Below the pieces are notes generated by a model. That model was not told where the DNA came from. It made no database searches and saw only the letters and a list, made by a program, of their open reading frames with translations. Positions 59,663 to 64,000 of a DNA stretch of 64,000 nt are shown here, piece by piece (position 1 is the stretch's first letter; each line of letters starts with the position of its first letter). Origin of the DNA: CALIZF01 sp046292445 (GTDB lineage: Bacteria > Pseudomonadota > Alphaproteobacteria > Rhodobacterales > Rhodobacteraceae); NCBI GenBank assembly GCA_046292445.1, contig JBKBQT010000001.1, positions 124,001-188,000 on the forward strand. The letters are read 5' to 3'. A program made the translations under genes and the position numbers.

Positions 59663-61066
59663 ATGACCGACGCCCCCCTGATCTGGTGGGTCCGCCGCGA
59701 CCTGCGGCTGGCCGACAATCCCTGCCTCGCCGCACTGGTGGCCGACGGGCGGCCGGTCATCCCGGTTGCCATCCTCGACCCCGAGACCGAGGCGCTCGGC
59801 GCCGCGCCGAAATGGCGGCTTGGCGAAGGCTGGCGGGCCTTTGCGGCGGTGCTTGCGGGGATCGGGGCGCGGCTGGTGTTCCGCCGCGGGCCGGCGCTGG
59901 CGGTGCTCTCGGGGCTGGTGGCGGAAACCGGGGCGGCGGGGGTGCATTGGTCGCGCCTCTACGATCCGGTGTCGGTGGCGCGGGATACGGCCGTCAAGGC
60001 GGCGCTCAAGGCGCAGGGGATCGCGGCAGTCAGCCACGGCGGGCACCTGCTGCGCGAGCCCTGGGAGGTGGCGACGGGGCAGGGCGGGTTCTACAAGGTC
60101 TATACGCCCTACTGGCGCGCGGCCTCGGCGCTTGATGTCCCGCCGCCCGTGCCGCGGGTGACGGCGCTGCGGCCCGCCGCCGCCCCGCGCTCCGACCGGC
60201 TCGACGACTGGGGCATGGGCGCCGCCATGCATCGCGGTGCCGCCATCGTCGCGCGCCATGCGGCCGTCGGCGAGGCGGCGGCCGAAGCGCGGCTGGCCGA
60301 TTTCCTCGACCGCGCGGCGGATTACGCGCGCCTGCGCGACCGGCCCGACCTGCCGGGCACCTCGCGCCTGTCGGAAAACCTCGCGGTCGGCGAAATCGGC
60401 ATCCGCACCGTCTGGCATGCGGCCTTCGCGGCGCACCAGCGGGGCGAGGGGTCCGAGACGTTCCTCAAGGAACTGGTGTGGCGCGAGTTCGCCTATCACC
60501 TTGCGCATCACACGCCGCATATCGTGTCGGGCAACTGGAAACCGGAATGGGACGCCTTCCCCTGGCAGGATGCGAACCCGGCCGCCGAGGCCTGGACGCG
60601 CGGGATGACCGGCGTGCCCTTCGTCGATGCCGGGATGCGCGAGATGTATGTGACCGGCACCATGCACAACCGGGCGCGGATGATCGTCGCCTCCTACCTC
60701 ACCAAGCATCTGATGACGCACTGGCGATTTGGCGCGGACTGGTTCGCCGATTGCCTGATCGACTGGGATCCGGCCTCGAACGCCATGGGCTGGCAATGGG
60801 CGGCCGGATCGGGGCCCGATGCCGCGCCCTATTTCCGCGTCTTCAACCCCGAGACGCAGGCCGCGAAATTCGACCCCGAGGGCGCCTATCGCCGCCGCTG
60901 GATCGCGGAATTGTCAACCCGGCCGGGCCCGGATGCGCTGGCCTTCTTCGACGCGGTGCCGCAGGCGTGGGCGCTGCGGCCGGATGCGCCCTATCCCGCG
61001 CCGGCGCTGTCGCTGGCCGAGGGCCGGGCCCGGGCGCTGGCGGCCTATGGCGCGCGAAACTCTTGA
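59663..61066 (+). CDS. phrB: Deoxyribodipyrimidine photolyase (class I CPD type)
   Basis: 467 residues. The N-terminal antenna domain begins PLIWWVRRDLRLADNPCLAA. The C-terminal FAD domain has the class I signature: GVPFVDAGMREMYVTGTMHN, RARMIVASYLTKHLMTHWR, WDPASNAMGWQWAAGSGPD, and YFRVFNPETQAAKFDPEGAY. The Asn in DPASN corresponds to the flavin-facing residue of repair photolyases. It splits cyclobutane pyrimidine dimers with blue light. It is distinct from the divergent family member encoded at 24408 and is followed after 47 bases by cfa. Confidence 0.96.
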   Translation: MTDAPLIWWVRRDLRLADNPCLAALVADGRPVIPVAILDPETEALGAAPKWRLGEGWRAFAAVLAGIGARLVFRRGPALAVLSGLVAETGAAGVHWSRLYDPVSVARDTAVKAALKAQGIAAVSHGGHLLREPWEVATGQGGFYKVYTPYWRAASALDVPPPVPRVTALRPAAAPRSDRLDDWGMGAAMHRGAAIVARHAAVGEAAAEARLADFLDRAADYARLRDRPDLPGTSRLSENLAVGEIGIRTVWHAAFAAHQRGEGSETFLKELVWREFAYHLAHHTPHIVSGNWKPEWDAFPWQDANPAAEAWTRGMTGVPFVDAGMREMYVTGTMHNRARMIVASYLTKHLMTHWRFGADWFADCLIDWDPASNAMGWQWAAGSGPDAAPYFRVFNPETQAAKFDPEGAYRRRWIAELSTRPGPDALAFFDAVPQAWALRPDAPYPAPALSLAEGRARALAAYGARNS

Positions 61067-61113
61067 GCCGCAACGCCGTATCTGCCTTAACTGATGCCAA
61101 TGACGGAGGACGC

Positions 61114-62325
61114 ATGACGCCGCTCACGACGATCGAGGGCCAGACGGGCCTGCCGCGCTATTTCGCGCCGGTGTTCACGATGGTGTCGCGCGGGCTCGCG
61201 CGCGGGCGGCTCGACGTGGTGCTGCCCGACGGGCGGCGCTTTCGCATCGAGGGGCGCGAGGCCGGGCCGGTGGCCGAGATGCACGTCCACGACCCCGACG
61301 TTTTCGCCCGCCTCGTGCGCGAGGGCGACAATGGCTTTTCCGAGGCTTACCTCGAAGGCGGCTGGTCCACGCCGGACCTGATGGCCTTCATGGATTTCGT
61401 CTCTGCCGGCAACGATGTCGTCTATGACAATTTTCGCGGCATGGCGCTGGTGCGGGCCTATGAGCGCATGCGGCACTGGCTGCGGCAGAACTCCAAGCGG
61501 CAGGCGCGCCGGAACATCGCCTATCACTACGACCTCGGGAACGATTTCTACCGCCTCTGGCTGGACGAGACGATGACCTATTCTTCGGCCCTGTTCCGCA
61601 CCGGGCAGGAACCGCTCGACCGGGCGCAGACGCAGAAATACGCGGCCCTTGCCGACGCGATCGGCGCGCGGCCGGGGGAACATGTGCTCGAGATCGGCTG
61701 CGGCTGGGGCGGGTTCGCCGAATATGCCGCGCGCGAGCGGGGGCTGCATGTCACCGGCCTGACCATCTCGAAGGAACAGCACGATTATGCCCGGGCGCGC
61801 ATCGCGCGGGCGGGCCTGCAGGATCGCGTGACGATCAAGCTGCAGGACTATCGCGACGAACGGGGCACCTATGACGGCATCGCCTCGATCGAGATGTTCG
61901 AGGCGGTGGGCGAGAAATACTGGCCGGTCTATTTCGAGACGCTGCGCGAGCGGCTCAACCCGGGCCGGAACGCCGCGCTGCAGATCATCACGGTCGAGGA
62001 CAGGCGGTTCGAAAGCTATCGCAAGAGCGTCGATTTCATCCAGAAATACATCTTCCCGGGCGGCATGCTCCCGTCCCCGTCCGTCCTGCGGCGCGAGGTG
62101 GAGCGGGCGGGGCTGCGGCTGATGGGGTCGGTCGAGTTCGGCGAAAGCTACAGCCAGACGCTCCGCCGCTGGCACGATGCGTTCAACGCCCGCTGGGACG
62201 ATGTTGCCCGCATGGGGTTCGACGACCGGTTCCGGCGGATGTGGAATTATTACCTCGCCTCCTGCGCCGGCGCGTTCCGCTTCGGCATCTGCGATGTCAC
62301 GCAGATCACCGTGACAAGGCCCTGA
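61114..62325 (+). CDS. cfa: Cyclopropane-fatty-acyl-phospholipid synthase
   Basis: 403 residues from the ATG at 61114, with GGAGGA in front. The N-terminal half resembles the phospholipid-binding region (EGGWSTPDLMAFMDFVSAG). The methyltransferase domain has YHYDLGNDFYRLWLDETMTY, then VLEIGCGWGGFAEYAARERG (SAM site), LTISKEQHDYARARIARAG and IASIEMFEAVGEKYW. It ends with FIQKYIFPGGMLPSPSVLR. These are the standard CFA motifs. It adds methylene from SAM to unsaturated acyl chains in membrane lipids, often under acid or stationary-phase stress. Confidence 0.95.
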   Translation: MTPLTTIEGQTGLPRYFAPVFTMVSRGLARGRLDVVLPDGRRFRIEGREAGPVAEMHVHDPDVFARLVREGDNGFSEAYLEGGWSTPDLMAFMDFVSAGNDVVYDNFRGMALVRAYERMRHWLRQNSKRQARRNIAYHYDLGNDFYRLWLDETMTYSSALFRTGQEPLDRAQTQKYAALADAIGARPGEHVLEIGCGWGGFAEYAARERGLHVTGLTISKEQHDYARARIARAGLQDRVTIKLQDYRDERGTYDGIASIEMFEAVGEKYWPVYFETLRERLNPGRNAALQIITVEDRRFESYRKSVDFIQKYIFPGGMLPSPSVLRREVERAGLRLMGSVEFGESYSQTLRRWHDAFNARWDDVARMGFDDRFRRMWNYYLASCAGAFRFGICDVTQITVTRP

Positions 62326-62329
62326 CGCG

Positions 62330-62797
62330 ATGATGCCGACCGCCGCCAAGCTCGTCGCTGCGATCGCCTTCGCCGCGGTGGGGTTCCTTGCGGCCGAGGC
62401 CTACAAGCCCGGGCTGACGCCGGACACGCAATGGGGCCTGTTCTCGATCATCTGCGCGGGCATCGGCCTTGTCTGCGGCTGGATGATCTCGGGCTCGCGC
62501 CGCAAGCCCGGCGTGATCGGGGCGGGCGGCACGGGGATGCGCACAGCGGTGACGATCGCGTTCTGGGTGCTGCTCCTGTTTTCGGTGCGCGACATGGTCC
62601 TGCGGTCGATGAAGCGGCAGTATGACGGCGTGTTCGATGCGGTCGAGGGCACGTTCGACATCATGCTGAAATACGGCGAGGCGGTCTGGCGCAGCTTCGG
62701 CACCGGCGATCTGCGCTTCGAGCCGCTGGCGGTTCTGCTGGTCGGCGGGTTTCTGGCCGGTGTGCTGACCGAATGGGCCGGACGGCGGTGGAACTAG
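62330..62797 (+). CDS. trgA: TrgA family membrane protein (tellurite resistance locus)
   Basis: 155 residues from the ATG at 62330 (a second ATG follows immediately). About four membrane spans are seen: AAKLVAAIAFAAVGFLAAEA, LFSIICAGIGLVCGWMI, VTIAFWVLLLFSV and LLVGGFLAGVLTEWAG. The sequence and the partner gene match TrgA of Rhodobacter sphaeroides, a membrane protein that contributes to tellurite resistance together with TrgB. The biochemical role is unknown. It starts just after cfa and 4 bases before trgB. Confidence 0.9.
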   Translation: MMPTAAKLVAAIAFAAVGFLAAEAYKPGLTPDTQWGLFSIICAGIGLVCGWMISGSRRKPGVIGAGGTGMRTAVTIAFWVLLLFSVRDMVLRSMKRQYDGVFDAVEGTFDIMLKYGEAVWRSFGTGDLRFEPLAVLLVGGFLAGVLTEWAGRRWN

Positions 62798-62801
62798 CGG
62801 C

Positions 62802-63911
62802 ATGGCGGATGTGTTCGCTTACGGCACCTTGTGCCATGCGCCGCTGCGCGCCGCCGTGCTGGGGCGCGAGGTGGCCGGGGCGCCGGCAAGGCTGGCGGGC
62901 CATGCCGTCCGCTGGGCCGAGGGCGAGGCTTTCGCGCTGATCCGCCCCGAGGCGGGGGCGGTCGCCGAGGGGATCGTGCTGCGGGGCCTGTCGGCCGACG
63001 ATGTGGCGCGGCTCGACTGGTATGAGGGCGGGTTTGCTCGCAGCCGCGCGGCGCTGTCCCTCATGGACGGGGCCGGGACGGCGGAGGTCTATCTGCCTGA
63101 CCCCGGCCGCTGGACAGCCGGCGCGCCCTGGTCGCTCGCCGACTGGATCGCGCGTCATGGCGCGGTCGTGGTGGCGACGGCGCCGGATGTGATGCGCCAG
63201 ATGGGCCTGCGCCCGGCGGCGGCAGTGTGGCAACGCTATCCGCAGATGCTCGTGCGCGGCGCGGCGCGGCTGCGCGCGGCCGTGCCGCGCCCGGCGACGC
63301 TCGGGTTCCGGCCGGCGGCGGATGACGTGGCGCTGCTCGACTGGCAGGAGCCCTATGCCGATTTCTTCGCCGTCGAATCGGTGACGCTGCGCCACCGCCG
63401 TTTCGACGGTGCGATGGGCGATCCGATCCGGCGCGCAGTGTTCGTGTCGGCCGATGCGGTCACGGTGCTGCCCTATGACCCGGCGCGCGATGCCGTGATG
63501 GTGATCGAGCAGTTCCGCGCCGCACCCTATGTGCGCGGCGATGCCAACCCCTGGCTCATCGAGGCGATTGCGGGGCGCATCGACGCCTTCGAGACGGCCG
63601 AGGATGCCGCCCGCCGCGAGGCGCTGGAAGAGGCGGGCATCGCGCTGGGCGCGCTGCATCCGGTTGCCGAATACTACCCCTCGCCGGGGGCCAAGACCGA
63701 ATATCTGTGGTCCTATGTCGGCATCGCCGACCTTCCCGCCGCCGCCGCAGGCCTCGGCGGCGTCGAGGGCGAGGGCGAGGATATCCGCGCGCATGTCCTG
63801 CCCTTTGACGCCTTCATGGCGCTGGTGGACGGGGGCGAGGCGGTGAACGGGCCCCTGGTTCTGACCGCGCTCTGGCTCGCGCGGCACCGAGACCGTCTGC
63901 GCGCCGGATGA
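62802..63911 (+). CDS. trgB: TrgB-like protein: gamma-glutamylcyclotransferase-like plus NUDIX hydrolase
   Basis: 369 residues in two parts. Residues 1 to about 140 resemble the GGCT/AIG2 fold: VFAYGTLCHAPLRAAVLG and ADDVARLDWYEGGFAR. The C-terminal half is an ADP-ribose pyrophosphatase-type NUDIX domain with a complete Nudix box: GRIDAFETAEDAAR followed by REALEEAGI. Outside the box, YYPSPGAKTEYLWSYVGI is typical of ADP-sugar hydrolases. With TrgA it forms the tellurite resistance pair. In R. sphaeroides the pair is followed by cysK; the next gene here starts at the window edge. Confidence 0.92.
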   Translation: MADVFAYGTLCHAPLRAAVLGREVAGAPARLAGHAVRWAEGEAFALIRPEAGAVAEGIVLRGLSADDVARLDWYEGGFARSRAALSLMDGAGTAEVYLPDPGRWTAGAPWSLADWIARHGAVVVATAPDVMRQMGLRPAAAVWQRYPQMLVRGAARLRAAVPRPATLGFRPAADDVALLDWQEPYADFFAVESVTLRHRRFDGAMGDPIRRAVFVSADAVTVLPYDPARDAVMVIEQFRAAPYVRGDANPWLIEAIAGRIDAFETAEDAARREALEEAGIALGALHPVAEYYPSPGAKTEYLWSYVGIADLPAAAAGLGGVEGEGEDIRAHVLPFDAFMALVDGGEAVNGPLVLTALWLARHRDRLRAG

Positions 63912-63994
63912 CGCCCTGCGGGCGGACCCCGAGCCGCCTTGTCATCCCCGCCCCGGCTCAGTAAGTCTGGGCGCCATTCGACCGGAGGCATCCC

Positions 63995-64000
63995 ATGCGG
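63995..64000 (+). CDS. Start of an unidentified downstream gene, partial
   Basis: Only two codons (ATG CGG) are visible at the window edge. They are preceded by a good GGAGG ribosome site 6 bases upstream, so a real start is likely. In Rhodobacter sphaeroides trgAB is followed by a cysteine synthase gene. Whether that holds here cannot be seen. Confidence 0.4.

Overview
The window looks like a chromosomal segment of a high-GC alphaproteobacterium of the order Rhodobacterales (Rhodobacteraceae). The evidence is a trgAB pair, a cobS-cobT pair, an acuI-type reductase, the alphaproteobacterial SspB, small DUF4169, DUF1194 and DUF2256 proteins, and a circularly permuted two-piece tmRNA whose tag reads ANDNRAPVALAA. 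Coding density is very high, with many ATGA or GTGA stop/start overlaps. I see no rRNA, tRNA, insertion sequence, prophage or CRISPR array. The most useful items outside protein genes are the tmRNA gene (about 54050-54380, minus strand) and a dispersed intergenic repeat.

Layout. 1-7571 (+) is a catabolic operon: two peptide-type ABC ATPases (the first is only a C-terminal end), HyuB and HyuA hydantoinase/oxoprolinase subunits, an M20 peptidase and an imidazolonepropionase-like amidohydrolase. It probably imports and opens cyclic amides or small peptides. 7636-9410 (+) holds a family 2 glycosyltransferase and a membrane fatty-acid desaturase. 9407-16657 (-) runs J-domain protein, CobS, CobT, aminopeptidase P, DUF427 and an FAD-linked oxidase. 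16731-24159 holds BolA, DUF4177, GatB, a lysozyme-like lipoprotein, an acyltransferase, an SDR and PepN. 24408-29038 (+) carries a divergent photolyase/cryptochrome with a DUF2256 mini-protein, a class I amidotransferase, a MATE exporter and a HemG-like flavodoxin. 29051-35286 (-) has an L,D-transpeptidase, KynA and KynU of tryptophan catabolism, and PdeM with the ligase-associated Lhr helicase. 35317-36466 (-) is an unrecognised pair: a small exported protein and a predicted beta-barrel. It is followed by a DHA2-type exporter (+).

38112-48428 (-) is a Tad/Cpa (Flp pilus) assembly locus in the order cpaC, ompA-like, cpaE, cpaF, tadB, tadC, two TPR lipoproteins, prepilin peptidase and an AAA ATPase. 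No Flp pilin and no cpaB are visible. 48645-53835 (-) has ribbon-helix-helix, DUF4169, FumC, methyltransferase, SspB, ChrA and DUF1194 genes. The tmRNA gene and an orphan PotD-like binding protein follow. 56060-63911 (+) carries DinB, AcuI, a voltage-gated-type K+ channel, a class V aminotransferase fold enzyme, a canonical class I photolyase, cyclopropane fatty acid synthase, TrgA and TrgB.

A 23-base intergenic motif occurs four times (7636, 24246, 24309 inverted, 32787), with a diverged fifth copy at 31936. It often sits next to GC-rich hairpins. Two copies form a 25-bp inverted repeat between pepN and the photolyase gene.
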